From contig JAURYB010000157.1 of assembly GCA_030654075.1 (NCBI GenBank), positions 1-58,036 on the forward strand: a stretch of 58,036 nt of DNA, in the 5' to 3' direction. Source of the stretch: Bacteroidales bacterium (GTDB lineage: Bacteria; Bacteroidota; Bacteroidia; Bacteroidales; UBA4417). A program made the position numbers and the translations under genes. Below, piece by piece: positions 8,682 through 18,000 of this stretch. Every line of letters starts with the position of its first letter. Within the stretch, counting starts at the first letter, position 1. The notes below the pieces were generated by a model. The model was given only the letters and a program-made list of their open reading frames with translations, had not been told where the DNA came from and made no database searches.

Positions 8682-8770
8682 TTATATAGTTTAAAGAAGG
8701 TTTAGCAAAAGGGTCAGACACCCGCAGACACTTATTTAGATTTTCAGACAAGCTGCGGGTATGCAGGCAC

Positions 8771-10063
8771 TCATTTAACAAAGATCCTATTCAAGGCAGA
8801 CTGCACTTCCGCAAGTGAAGGATTGATTCTTAAAATCTCCAGCGGCACAAGATAATGAAGGGTTTTTCCGGACTTAATTCTTTCCTCACCGCCTCCTGTA
8901 ATATTAAGCATTACGATAGCTTCGGGTTCAATTTTACCATCGTTCACCGCTTGTATCAAGGTGGCAACAGCCACTGCAGATGCAGGGTGGATATCGTTGC
9001 CTTCAAGTTTCAGAAAGAGTTCTGCTGCCTGGCTTGCTTCTTCATTAGTGGCTGAAAGTACTTCACCTTTTGTTTCGGTAAGCGCGTCGAAAAGGCCGCC
9101 GACAGGAGGGTAAGGAGGCTTACGGTTCGAAAGTACTTTGGCATCAATGATTTCAACTTCTTTGCGTGCGGTTTCGTCATCGAATGGAAGCATATCGCGG
9201 GAATTGGCGTTCCAGGCATTCATTATGGGGACGAAGGGGTGGTTTTGCGAAACCATAAGTTTCATCAGCTTATTACCGAAGCGACCATCGGCATTCAGGC
9301 GAATGTTGGCCTCCCAGGCCGCAATGGCTCCGGTTCCGCTTCCAATGGCCTGAAAATAGTAATCAGGGATTTCTCCTATGTGAGTTGTAGCTGAAAGCAT
9401 GGTTGTTCCCATTCCATCGCGGCGCGCTACGTTTTTGGCTCCACCTTCAGCAACAAATCCTTCGCACTGGCAAGCCAGGTTCGAGAGGTGAATAGCATCA
9501 AAATAATCACTTCCGGTTTGTGATGCAATCAGTTTTACACAGTCGTTAAGTGGTTTTGCGAACCACAAAGCATCAAGGTTATCTTCGGGGACACAAAGGA
9601 GTAATGGAATATTGTTATCGGAACATACCTTGGCAAATGCCCTGGCTGTATTTCCTGCCGAAGCAACTACAAGCACTTTTTTCTCTCTGGAATCCATACG
9701 TCCACAAACAGAATAGGCCTCAGTTTCCTTAAATGAACAGGTCGACATTTCCACTCCCTTTTCGGGCCAATAGCCGCTGAAAGTGATATACAAGTTTTTT
9801 AGACCAAGATGTGATGCTAATCCTGAGCTTTTGTATGTAACAGGTGCCGATGAACCTTGCAGCATGCGGCTTATTGGCAACCAGTCAGCAAAGCGATAAA
9901 TGCCGAAAGATGTATCCTTCGGATTCATCTGTTTGTGTTTATAAATTGTCCTGATTAATCCTGGTTTTTCCTGATCGGGTGCATCAAGCAACCAGCCGGT
10001 ATCTTTAAAAAGTTTGCCTGTAACCAATGATTGCAATGTGTATTCGGTAGCTTCGAAATCCAT
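8771..10063 (-). CDS. cysteate synthase (threonine synthase-like)
   Basis: This 430-residue fold-type II PLP enzyme closely matches the Bacteroidetes family annotated as cysteate synthase, which makes L-cysteate from O-phosphoserine and sulfite. The Schiff-base lysine is K112 in TCSFKETEAY, and the family motifs FADWLPI, SSAPVTYKS, VVASAGNTARAFAKVCSDN and GSGTGAIAAWEAN are all present. In Bacteroidetes cysteate is the head-group precursor of sulfonolipids (capnine-type), which is the probable role; in methanogens it feeds coenzyme M. The acyltransferase expected for sulfonolipid synthesis is not nearby. Threonine synthase remains the main alternative name, but the SFKETEAYSVCGRM region is the cysteate synthase form. 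Confidence 0.85.
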   Translation of the reverse strand: MDFEATEYTLQSLVTGKLFKDTGWLLDAPDQEKPGLIRTIYKHKQMNPKDTSFGIYRFADWLPISRMLQGSSAPVTYKSSGLASHLGLKNLYITFSGYWPEKGVEMSTCSFKETEAYSVCGRMDSREKKVLVVASAGNTARAFAKVCSDNNIPLLLCVPEDNLDALWFAKPLNDCVKLIASQTGSDYFDAIHLSNLACQCEGFVAEGGAKNVARRDGMGTTMLSATTHIGEIPDYYFQAIGSGTGAIAAWEANIRLNADGRFGNKLMKLMVSQNHPFVPIMNAWNANSRDMLPFDDETARKEVEIIDAKVLSNRKPPYPPVGGLFDALTETKGEVLSATNEEASQAAELFLKLEGNDIHPASAVAVATLIQAVNDGKIEPEAIVMLNITGGGEERIKSGKTLHYLVPLEILRINPSLAEVQSALNRIFVK

Positions 10064-10094
10064 AAAAATTGTTGTAATACCTGTTTAAAAGGTG

Positions 10095-10102
10095 CAAAGA
10101 TA
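10095..10102 (-). promoter_or_regulatory. -7 promoter box of cysteate synthase
   Basis: TATCTTTG on the minus strand, 32 bp before the ATG, matches TAnnTTTG. No clear -33 element was found. Confidence 0.4.
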
Positions 10103-10279
10103 AAAAAAAGGAGGCCAATAGTAAGGTCTCTTGTTTTTAATTCAATTCCGGGCACGCGGGAGTTAGCCTGGTTAGCGGGTAATCTTTAAAATTGAGAGAC
10201 TGTCTGAAATTTAATAATTATTCAACTTTCAGAACAAGGAACAAGGATTACTCTTTTCGTTCGTGATATCCCTGCTTAC

Positions 10280-10295
10280 GGCAGGCAAGCCTGCC
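10280..10295. repeat. 7-bp palindrome in gap between HK and cysteate synthase
   Basis: GGCAGGC-AA-GCCTGCC is a perfect inverted repeat inside a longer stretch built of GCAGGC/GCCTGC variants (10271-10310). The surrounding 344-bp gap (10064-10407) holds no other feature. It resembles a dispersed palindromic unit rather than a terminator, as no T-run follows. Confidence 0.6.
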
Positions 10296-10407
10296 CGCTG
10301 CAGGCGAGGCTTCACTATGCTTACGATTTACGAAGTTCACGGAATAATGCCAGAACCAATTTCAAATCGTGTTTTAATCAGTGAACAGGCAATTCAATAA
10401 TCCGGCT

Positions 10408-12618
10408 TCAGATATCTTTACCTGCCTGGCTATTGAAACCAAACTTCGAAAGCACGGAAAGCAGATGTGCTTTCTCCACCGGCTTCGAAAGATACTCGTC
10501 GCATCCGGCATCGAGGCATTTGGCGCGCATGCCGGTTTCAGCATAAGCGGTAAGAGCAATTATCGGTAAGTCATTCCTGAAACGTTTTATTAATTTTGTG
10601 GCAGCAAGTCCGTCGGTGCCCTGCATTTTAATATCCATCAAAACCAACTGAATTTCCGGATTGTTTTTACACAGCGTAACAGCTTCCTGGCCTTCCATGG
10701 CCCTGAGAATTTTATATCTGGAGTTCAGCATATAATCCAGGTATAAATAACTGCTTTCGTCGTCTTCGGCAACAAGAATGACATGATACGGCTTATGGGT
10801 TTCTGATTTTATCAAAACCGGTGTTGTTTTATTTTGAATTAAAGCTGAAACACCAGGAATAGAGAATGTAAACGCACTCCCGGTTCCTTTGACAGATTCA
10901 GCAAAGATTGTTCCGTCCAACAAGTTTAGAAAGCCCTCAACAATTGACAAACCCAGCCCGCTTCCTTCGTATCCTCTGGTGTTTGATATTTCTTCCTGTA
11001 CGAAATGTTTGAAAACATCTGAAAGTACATCTTTGTTTATACCAATACCAGTGTCTTTTACTTTGATTTCCAGGGATTCCCCGACAATAGCAACACGGAG
11101 TAAAATATTTCCTTTATACGTGAATTTCAGCGCATTTTCAATCAAATGAGAAATGATTTTTTTAAAGAGTGTCCTGTCGGAATAAAGTAATACTTCATCA
11201 AAAGCAACCGGCTTTTCGATTATACATTCCAAGCCTTTTAATTTGCAGGAAGCATGGTACTCTTTTTCAATTTCAAATAAGACATCATCAGGAGAGAAAA
11301 CGCTTTTTCTGATATCCAGATTTCCTGACGCGATCAGTGACGCGTCCATATAATCAGTAATGGTTTGCAACAGGCGTTTGCTACTGAATTTAAGAACTTC
11401 AAGGAACTCTTCTTTTTCTTCTTCAGTACTGTCAGTATCAACAATCATGGGCGCAAAGCCAAGTATCCCATTTAAAGGAGTACGGATTTCGTGGGAAATA
11501 TTATTTAAAAAGGCGGTTTTCAGCCTGTCGCTGGCTTCAGCCTTTTCTTTTGCTTTCATCAGCTCCTGTTCGGTCTGTTTTTTTTCAGTTATATCAATGT
11601 TTACCCCTTGTAATTCAATTGGTATCCCATTTTTAAAAACAGGAATAATATTATTTTGAACCCATAAAATTCTGCCACCATCCAGCAAATAGCGGAAATC
11701 GAAGCTTACTTTATCACTGTTCTTATCTATTGAACTGAGTTGGGCCTCAACAAAAGTTCTATCGTCGGGATGTACCAGTTTTAATAACGATTCATATGTA
11801 ATTTCTTTCTCAAAAGGACTGAAGCCTAACAGAAGGTACATATTCCTAGACCACTTGATTTTACGTGTAATTAAATTGAATTCCCAACTGCCCATCTTTG
11901 CGATTTCCTGGGAATAGTTTAATTCGGCTTCGCTCTGTTTCAGCGTTTCTTCAGCAAGCTTACGTGCGGTAATATTAATATCTACACCCCGATAGCCTTT
12001 AAAATTACTTTCTTTGTCAAATATTGGCATCCCATTAGTCAGCAAACAGATTCTTTTGCCGTTTTTAGCAATGTTCCAATTTTCCAGGTTCCGTATCGGC
12101 ACTCTTTTTTCAAAAAGATCAAAAAATTTTTTTTCAACTCTTTCGGCTTCATCGGGTGGCATAAAATGAAATGGAGTCTTCCCTATAATTTCCTCCTGAG
12201 AGGCTTCAAATAATTCATTCCCTTTAATTGAACTGTAGGTATAAATTCCATTTTCATCTATTTCCCAAACCCAGTCGGCTGTACTGAAGAGGATGTCGCG
12301 GAGCCGCTCCTCACTTTTTCGGAGGGCATCTTCTGCAAGCTCCCTTTGTATTTCAGCATTCCGAAGTGTTTGCATATGCCTTTTCACAAAAAAGAACAAT
12401 AAAAGAGCGGTAACAAGAATAAAAGAAATGCCTTTATAGGTTTGAAATTGAGTTAACAAACTATTATCAGTAACTATTAAATCAAGTACTTCATCGGAGA
12501 AAAGAATCCACAAAAAACCGAATAGCAGGTAGGTGAGAGTGATTTTATACTCAAATTTATTTGTTCGTAAAAGTTCAGGTAAATTGAGTTTCATATATTT
12601 TAATTTAGAAGTCTGCAT
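10408..12618 (-). CDS. hybrid sensor histidine kinase with two PAS domains and a receiver
   Basis: This 736-residue protein has two N-terminal membrane helices (about residues 27-48 and 62-80) with only a short external loop, two PAS domains (about 100-225 and 235-350, each closed by an MGSWEF or GVDIN-type strand), a HisKA dimerisation domain with the phosphoacceptor H376 in NNISHEIRTP, an HATPase_c domain (DTGIGI and GSGLGLSIVEG), and a C-terminal receiver with D662 in VLMDIKMQG and the K of YLSKPVEK. Signal input is probably cytosolic through the PAS domains since the loop is short. No DNA-binding partner is adjacent. Start could be nine codons further in (MKLNLPEL). Confidence 0.93.
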   Translation of the reverse strand: MQTSKLKYMKLNLPELLRTNKFEYKITLTYLLFGFLWILFSDEVLDLIVTDNSLLTQFQTYKGISFILVTALLLFFFVKRHMQTLRNAEIQRELAEDALRKSEERLRDILFSTADWVWEIDENGIYTYSSIKGNELFEASQEEIIGKTPFHFMPPDEAERVEKKFFDLFEKRVPIRNLENWNIAKNGKRICLLTNGMPIFDKESNFKGYRGVDINITARKLAEETLKQSEAELNYSQEIAKMGSWEFNLITRKIKWSRNMYLLLGFSPFEKEITYESLLKLVHPDDRTFVEAQLSSIDKNSDKVSFDFRYLLDGGRILWVQNNIIPVFKNGIPIELQGVNIDITEKKQTEQELMKAKEKAEASDRLKTAFLNNISHEIRTPLNGILGFAPMIVDTDSTEEEKEEFLEVLKFSSKRLLQTITDYMDASLIASGNLDIRKSVFSPDDVLFEIEKEYHASCKLKGLECIIEKPVAFDEVLLYSDRTLFKKIISHLIENALKFTYKGNILLRVAIVGESLEIKVKDTGIGINKDVLSDVFKHFVQEEISNTRGYEGSGLGLSIVEGFLNLLDGTIFAESVKGTGSAFTFSIPGVSALIQNKTTPVLIKSETHKPYHVILVAEDDESSYLYLDYMLNSRYKILRAMEGQEAVTLCKNNPEIQLVLMDIKMQGTDGLAATKLIKRFRNDLPIIALTAYAETGMRAKCLDAGCDEYLSKPVEKAHLLSVLSKFGFNSQAGKDI

Positions 12619-13062
12619 GTAAGAGTATAAATGTCAACCTTCATGTAAATTATAGCCATTAAGAGCTGAAAACAAAATCTGTTAATACAAGGATAGGTCA
12701 AAAATATAAGTAGAATCAAACACTAAAAGTAGTACTTTTTATCTCACCATAACTATATTTGTAATAAATCCGTTCATTTAAAGTATTGGCAAACATATAA
12801 TTGCCACAGACTTAGAGTGAGCTTGTCGAACTATTTCACAGATTACCTTCGATGAGATCGCTTCGCTACGTTTTACAGATAATAACGGATCATTTTTGCT
12901 CAAAATTCAACTAAAGAACTTCTAATCTCAGTTTTAATCTGCGTGATGGTTCGGCTGACTCACCATAAATCTGTTGCTAAAATGTCTTTTGAGTAAGCTG
13001 ATTTGTAAGCTTTCCGGTTAAGTTTTTATCCCATCCGGCATGCAGAAATAGTTTTACTAAAG
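12619..13062. other. intergenic region, no gene seen
   Basis: No ORF with coding character or RNA-like structure was found. Short low-complexity phrases such as cacagattacc and gagatcgcttcgctacg (about 12820-12870) look like dispersed intergenic repeats. Confidence 0.5.
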
Positions 13063-13092
13063 ATCACTTTTAATGACCATATTAAAAGTGAT
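13063..13092. repeat. perfect 12-bp inverted repeat
   Basis: ATCACTTTTAAT (13063-13074), spacer GACCAT and ATTAAAAGTGAT (13081-13092) form a perfect AT-rich inverted repeat 80 bp beyond the 3' end of the DUF4251 gene. It may be a weak terminator for that gene (minus strand) or an operator. Confidence 0.6.
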
Positions 13093-13171
13093 AAAATAAA
13101 AACAGCCTCACAAATAAGGTTGTCTTTATCTTTGTGCACTATTGAAGCTGCAAAGGATTACTTGTTGAAAG

Positions 13172-13696
13172 TTAATTCTTCTCTTCATTCCTTTGGGAAG
13201 CAGCAATTTCGCCGGTATATGAAATGGCACTGCGGTTGTAGCTGGTTATGGTAAGGTTAGCGCTTCCTTCGAAACTAACTGATAATGAAAGACTGAACGT
13301 ATCCTTCTCCCCTTTTACTGTAGCATTAACCTGGTAGTTTTTCTTTCCTTTGGTGACAGTGAATTCTTCAGGTATTCCCGTAAATTTCAATCCTTCATCA
13401 CCTCCGTATCCAACACCACTGTATGCTCTGCCATAAAAGGGCATATAACTATCAATGAGTTGCGGTTGAAATTTCACAAAATTTGTTGTGGTTGTCAGGC
13501 TCACCGTTTTATAACCTGTTGGAATGGCTGTTCGTGCAATAAAATCGAATGTTTTGGCATTGATCAGACTTTCAATCAGTTTTTGCTTTTCGATCTTGTT
13601 ATCCGCTTTAATTTCCTTTTTGCTTTTCTCCTGTGCAAAGCCTGCTGTTATAAAAACCGCCAGGCAAACTAGTACAAATGAGATCTTTGCTTTCAT
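13172..13696 (-). CDS. DUF4251 family exported protein
   Basis: A DUF4251 protein of 174 residues starting at MKAKISFVLVCLAVF, with a signal peptide ending near TAGFAQ. The frame is open for 16 more codons, but a -7 promoter box at 13742-13749 would put transcription start at about 13735, so the internal ATG with the signal peptide is preferred. The mature part has the Bacteroidetes DUF4251 pattern: a lysine/glutamate-rich helix, then beta-strands containing LPYFGRAYS-like text (here MPFYGRAYSGVGYGGDEGLKF). Function is unknown; the family is periplasmic or surface-associated. It is monocistronic. Confidence 0.85.
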   Translation of the reverse strand: MKAKISFVLVCLAVFITAGFAQEKSKKEIKADNKIEKQKLIESLINAKTFDFIARTAIPTGYKTVSLTTTTNFVKFQPQLIDSYMPFYGRAYSGVGYGGDEGLKFTGIPEEFTVTKGKKNYQVNATVKGEKDTFSLSLSVSFEGSANLTITSYNRSAISYTGEIAASQRNEEKN

Positions 13697-13741
13697 TGGA
13701 GTTATTTTTAATTTTATAGGTTGAAACATTGACTTGCTTAA

Positions 13742-13749
13742 CAAAGATA
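13742..13749 (-). promoter_or_regulatory. -7 promoter box of the DUF4251 gene
   Basis: TATCTTTG on the minus strand matches TAnnTTTG and decides the start codon at 13696. Confidence 0.45.
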
Positions 13750-13878
13750 ATATCTATTTCCCCTGATTGGTGTTAACTGGAGTTGCAAAAACTCAATCCG
13801 GAATATTGCATGGAGATATTCAGGCAATACCCCGATTAAAAGTCCGGCTTATGATAGATTTAATCTTTAAAACATCAG

Positions 13879-15060
13879 TTAACAGCTCATTTCACCCGCG
13901 TTTTTCTTTGCCGAAAGCAGGTTGTAAGCACCTTTTACAACAACTTTAGCCTTTTTAATATCAAATCCTTCCGGCAGGCTGATTTCGGAAAACCCGCCAT
14001 CGGTAACGCCTTTATGTACTTCAATCATGCGATATTCGGTAAATGGCTTGCCACCTTCTTCTTTGTTCTTATCAAAAATGAAGATGTAATCCTTATCGTC
14101 AAAGCTCACGATTGCTTCGGATGGCAAAGCTGCAACCTGTATGCCATTAGCTTCGATTAAAGCATTTACATACATGCCGGGAATAATGTTTTTACAAATT
14201 TCGTTAACGCTTGCATACACTTTGTAAGTCCTGTCAGTGCTCACAGTTTTTCCGGTCTGGTAAATCACAGCTTCATGCTGTTCAGTTTCGTTATTGATAA
14301 AGAACCTGATCTTCTGACCTGTCGAAACCTTATCGGCATCTTTTTCGAACAAAGTGAGTTCAATCAGGAGTTTGTCGCTGTTAACAATCTCAAACAATAC
14401 ATCAGTAGGAGCGACAAATTTCCCAATATTGGTATTTACAGATTTTATGAAACCAGATATAGGAGATGTAACTGCAATGGAACGGGAAATGTTGTCTTCA
14501 GTAAGAGTTGCAGGGTTTATTCCGATAAGCGCAAGTTTTTGTTCGAGCGCTCTGGTTTGAGCCTTCAGGTTTTTATAATCGGCCGTAACTTGCTGGACGT
14601 TTTTCTGTGAATAAACATCATCCTTGTAAAGATCTGAATGCCTTTTATATTCGGCTTCAGCATATTCAAGTTTGTTTTTAGCTTCGAGATAATTTTGTTG
14701 AATATCAATAAAGTCCTGGTTTTCGAGTATGGCCAATGTCTGACCCTTGCTAACACTACTGCCCGGTATAAGGACAATGGATTTTACAAACCCGCCCAGG
14801 GGCATGCATACCGTTGCCATATTTTGTGGCGCTACTGTTACGAGTCCGCTTACTTTAAGGGTTCCGTTCAACGAACGTAGTTCAATGGTTCCGGTTTCAA
14901 TTTTTGCAAGTTTTACCTGGTCGTCGCGTAATTCTACGATATCTTCCGGCAGGACTTCCACTTCCTTCTCTGCTACAGTATTTTTACTCTTGTTGCATGA
15001 AAGTATGGAAAGTGAAAGTATAAGAAGAAAAAGAATTGATTTGAAATTATATTTTTTCAT
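13879..15060 (-). CDS. RND efflux periplasmic adaptor (CusB/CzcB type) lipoprotein
   Basis: The 393-residue protein has a lipoprotein signal (LSLSILSC, lipidated Cys 22) and the membrane-fusion protein order: barrel-sandwich half near residue 70 (SGLVTVAPQ), GGFVKSIVLIPGSSVSKGQ lipoyl part, a coiled-coil hairpin (about 120-180), the returning lipoyl half SPISGFIKSVNTNIGKF, then beta-barrel and membrane-proximal domains. It bridges the inner-membrane pump encoded immediately upstream to the outer-membrane channel. Only 12 bp separate it from the pump gene, so they share a transcript. The C-terminus ends MSC, possibly a metal-binding Cys. Confidence 0.93.
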   Translation of the reverse strand: MKKYNFKSILFLLILSLSILSCNKSKNTVAEKEVEVLPEDIVELRDDQVKLAKIETGTIELRSLNGTLKVSGLVTVAPQNMATVCMPLGGFVKSIVLIPGSSVSKGQTLAILENQDFIDIQQNYLEAKNKLEYAEAEYKRHSDLYKDDVYSQKNVQQVTADYKNLKAQTRALEQKLALIGINPATLTEDNISRSIAVTSPISGFIKSVNTNIGKFVAPTDVLFEIVNSDKLLIELTLFEKDADKVSTGQKIRFFINNETEQHEAVIYQTGKTVSTDRTYKVYASVNEICKNIIPGMYVNALIEANGIQVAALPSEAIVSFDDKDYIFIFDKNKEEGGKPFTEYRMIEVHKGVTDGGFSEISLPEGFDIKKAKVVVKGAYNLLSAKKNAGEMSC

Positions 15061-15072
15061 ATTGCGTATGAT

Positions 15073-18000
15073 TTACAGTGTTTTTCCTGAAATGTATTCG
15101 ATGTTGATAAGGGTCTGCATATAATTGCTGAGCGCGTCAAGGTAATTTTGCCTGATGGTAATTGCCCGGTTAAGGCTCAGGATATAGTCGAGGTAATCCA
15201 TAGCACCAGCTTTATAACTACGTCCCGATTGCTCGATGATATAATCTGCTTCAGGAATCGCCTGTTTTTCATAAAAGTCGACGCTCTTGCTGAATTTGGT
15301 ATATACATCGAGCATTGACGTATATTCCGAGGACAAGGTTCTTGAATAACTTTCGGCATTCGTTCGGGCAGCGTCCTGCTTTATTCCGGCGGCTTTAACT
15401 TTCGCGGTGTAGGGTCTGTACCACAAGGGTAGTGTAATGCCTGCCTGTATTCCGGCAAAGCGATCGCCCATTCCAAAAGTCTGTGGTACTGAATTAACTT
15501 CCTGTGTTCCCTGCATGGTCTGGCTGAAATACCCTATGGTAAGATCAGGTAAAGCCCGGCTACGTTCCAGTTTTTGCTCTGCTCCGGCAACTTCAACCTG
15601 TTGTTTTACAAAGCCAAGGGAAGGGTTTCGGGTTACGGCGATAGAATTGGGCAACAATGCTATAAGTTGCTGTTTTGTAAGTATATCAGCCGGAAGAAAT
15701 GGCTCAGAAGAGTTCAGAATATTCTGAAATTTACGCGAAGTTATTCCAATGTCTGTCGAAACTTGCTGTAGTTGATTCTTTATCTCCATACTTTGTGAAC
15801 GGGCAGTTATCATTTCGAGGCGGTTTGTTTCGCCCGACTTTGCCCGCAATTCAGCAGCGCGCAGAAATCCCGTAAACAAGCTATCCTGGTAAATCAATAG
15901 CTTCTCTTTCTCGACCAGGTAAGCCAACTGCCAGTATACCTGTTTAACCTGTGTAGCAATTTCCAGTTGTGAAACCTTCAATTCCCATTCACTGCTTTTT
16001 ATCCAGGCTGCAGCCAGTTTTCCCTGGTTGCTGTAAACAGTCGGAAAAGCTATTGATTGTGATATGGTGAAGCTGTTATCTTTGCTGTTTGAGTTGAACC
16101 TGCCATATTGAGCGTCAATCCCGGTTTTAGGAATATCCCAGGATGAACCTTTCAAAGCTTTTTGAGCCTCAAGCGAATAAACCGATGCGCGGATAGAAAA
16201 ATTACTGTCCAAAGCCAATTGAATTGCCTCGTTCAACTTGATAGTTTTGGGTTTCTGAGCGTTGGAAGTATTCAGAAATGATGTGCCCAGGAAAACGATC
16301 AATAGAATTGAAATCAGCTTTGCCGGTTTCTTTTTGAATGAAAACCTGAGTTTACGGGACGAAAAGATGATGTAAAAAACCGGTAAAATTATCAGCGTTA
16401 GAAGTGTTGCCGTAATAAGTCCGCCGATTACAACAGTCGCTAAAGGTTTTTGAACCTCAGCTCCCGCGGAATTGGATAATGCCATGGGAAGGAAACCCAT
16501 TGAAGCTACCGCTGCGGTCATTATTACAGGGCGTAACCGTGTATGAAGACCTTTGCGCACCCTTTCGTATATATCAGTAATTCCTTCTTTCTCAAGGCGG
16601 TTAAATTCAGCAATCAGAACAATTCCGTTCAATACGGCAACACCAAACAACGCAATAAATCCAACTCCTGCCGAAATAGAAAAATTCATACCGCGCATCC
16701 AGAGCGCAAACACGCCGCCAATGGCTGCTAATGGTACTGCAGAGTAGATAAGTAGTGACTGTTTTACCGAATGGAAAGTAAAGTAAAGCAATACGAATAT
16801 TAGTAACAATGCTACGGGTACTGCAATGGCCAGCCTGTTTTTTGCAGCCCTCAGATTTTGAAATTGTCCGCCATAGGATAAGTAGTAGCCGGTTGGAAGA
16901 TGAACCTGTTTATCAATTTTGGCAGTAACCTCATCAATAACACTTTCAATATCACGGTTCCGGACATTAAATCCGACAGTAATACGTCGTTTGGTATTTT
17001 CTCTCGAAACCTGTGCCGGGCCTGATTTAATTGAGATATCGGCAATTTGCTCAAATGTGATCTGCGAACCATTTGGCAAAGCTACCGAGAGATTTTTAAC
17101 GTCATCAAGGCTTTTCCTGTAATCTTTGTCGAGGCGGACTACAAGCCCGAATCGCTTTTCATCGTCGAACACAACACCGGCTTCACTTCCTGCAAAAGCT
17201 GCGCGAAGTACCTGGTTTGCATCATCCACCGAAATGCCATACTGCGCCAGCCGGTCACGGTTAAACTCTACCTGGACCTGTGCCAGCCCGGTCACTTTTT
17301 CGACATTGAGGTCTTCGACTCCATCAATTCCCTGGATAATCTTTTCAGCTTCCGTAGCTATATCGGATAAAGTGTTCAGGTCATCGCCAAAAATTTTCAC
17401 ACCAATATCCTGTCTTGATCCTGAGAGGAGTTCGTTGAAACGCATTTGAATAGGTTGCTGGAACTCAAATTTTACACCAGCCAGAACGATAAGTTTTTCC
17501 TCCATTTTTGCAACCAGTTCTTCACGTGTTTTGGCTGATGTCCATTCACTTTTATCTTTCAGTGTAATAATATAATCGCCTGTCTCCATAGGTGTTGGAT
17601 CGGTAGGGATTTCGCCTGCCCCGATTTTACAAACCGTATGCTCGATTTCAGGAAAGTTTTCGAGAAGGATTTTATTTGCTTTTTCTACAGTCTCAACTGT
17701 ATTACTCAACGAACTGCCTTGTAGTGTTATAACTCCGGCCGCAAGATCGCCTTCTTCCAGCTGGGGAATAAACTCACCGCCCAGGTTGTTAAAAACAAAC
17801 AGGCTACTCAGGAATAATAGTATAGCTGAAACTGAAACCAGCACTTTATGTCCAAGCGCAAAATTGATTACAGGATTAAACCCTTTGTGAAACCAGTCCA
17901 TCAGTTTATCCGAAAAATTGCGCTTGTGTACAGTGTTTTTACTCAGGAACATCGCTGAAGCCAGTGGGACATAGGTTAGCGATAAAATAGCCGCTCCAAT

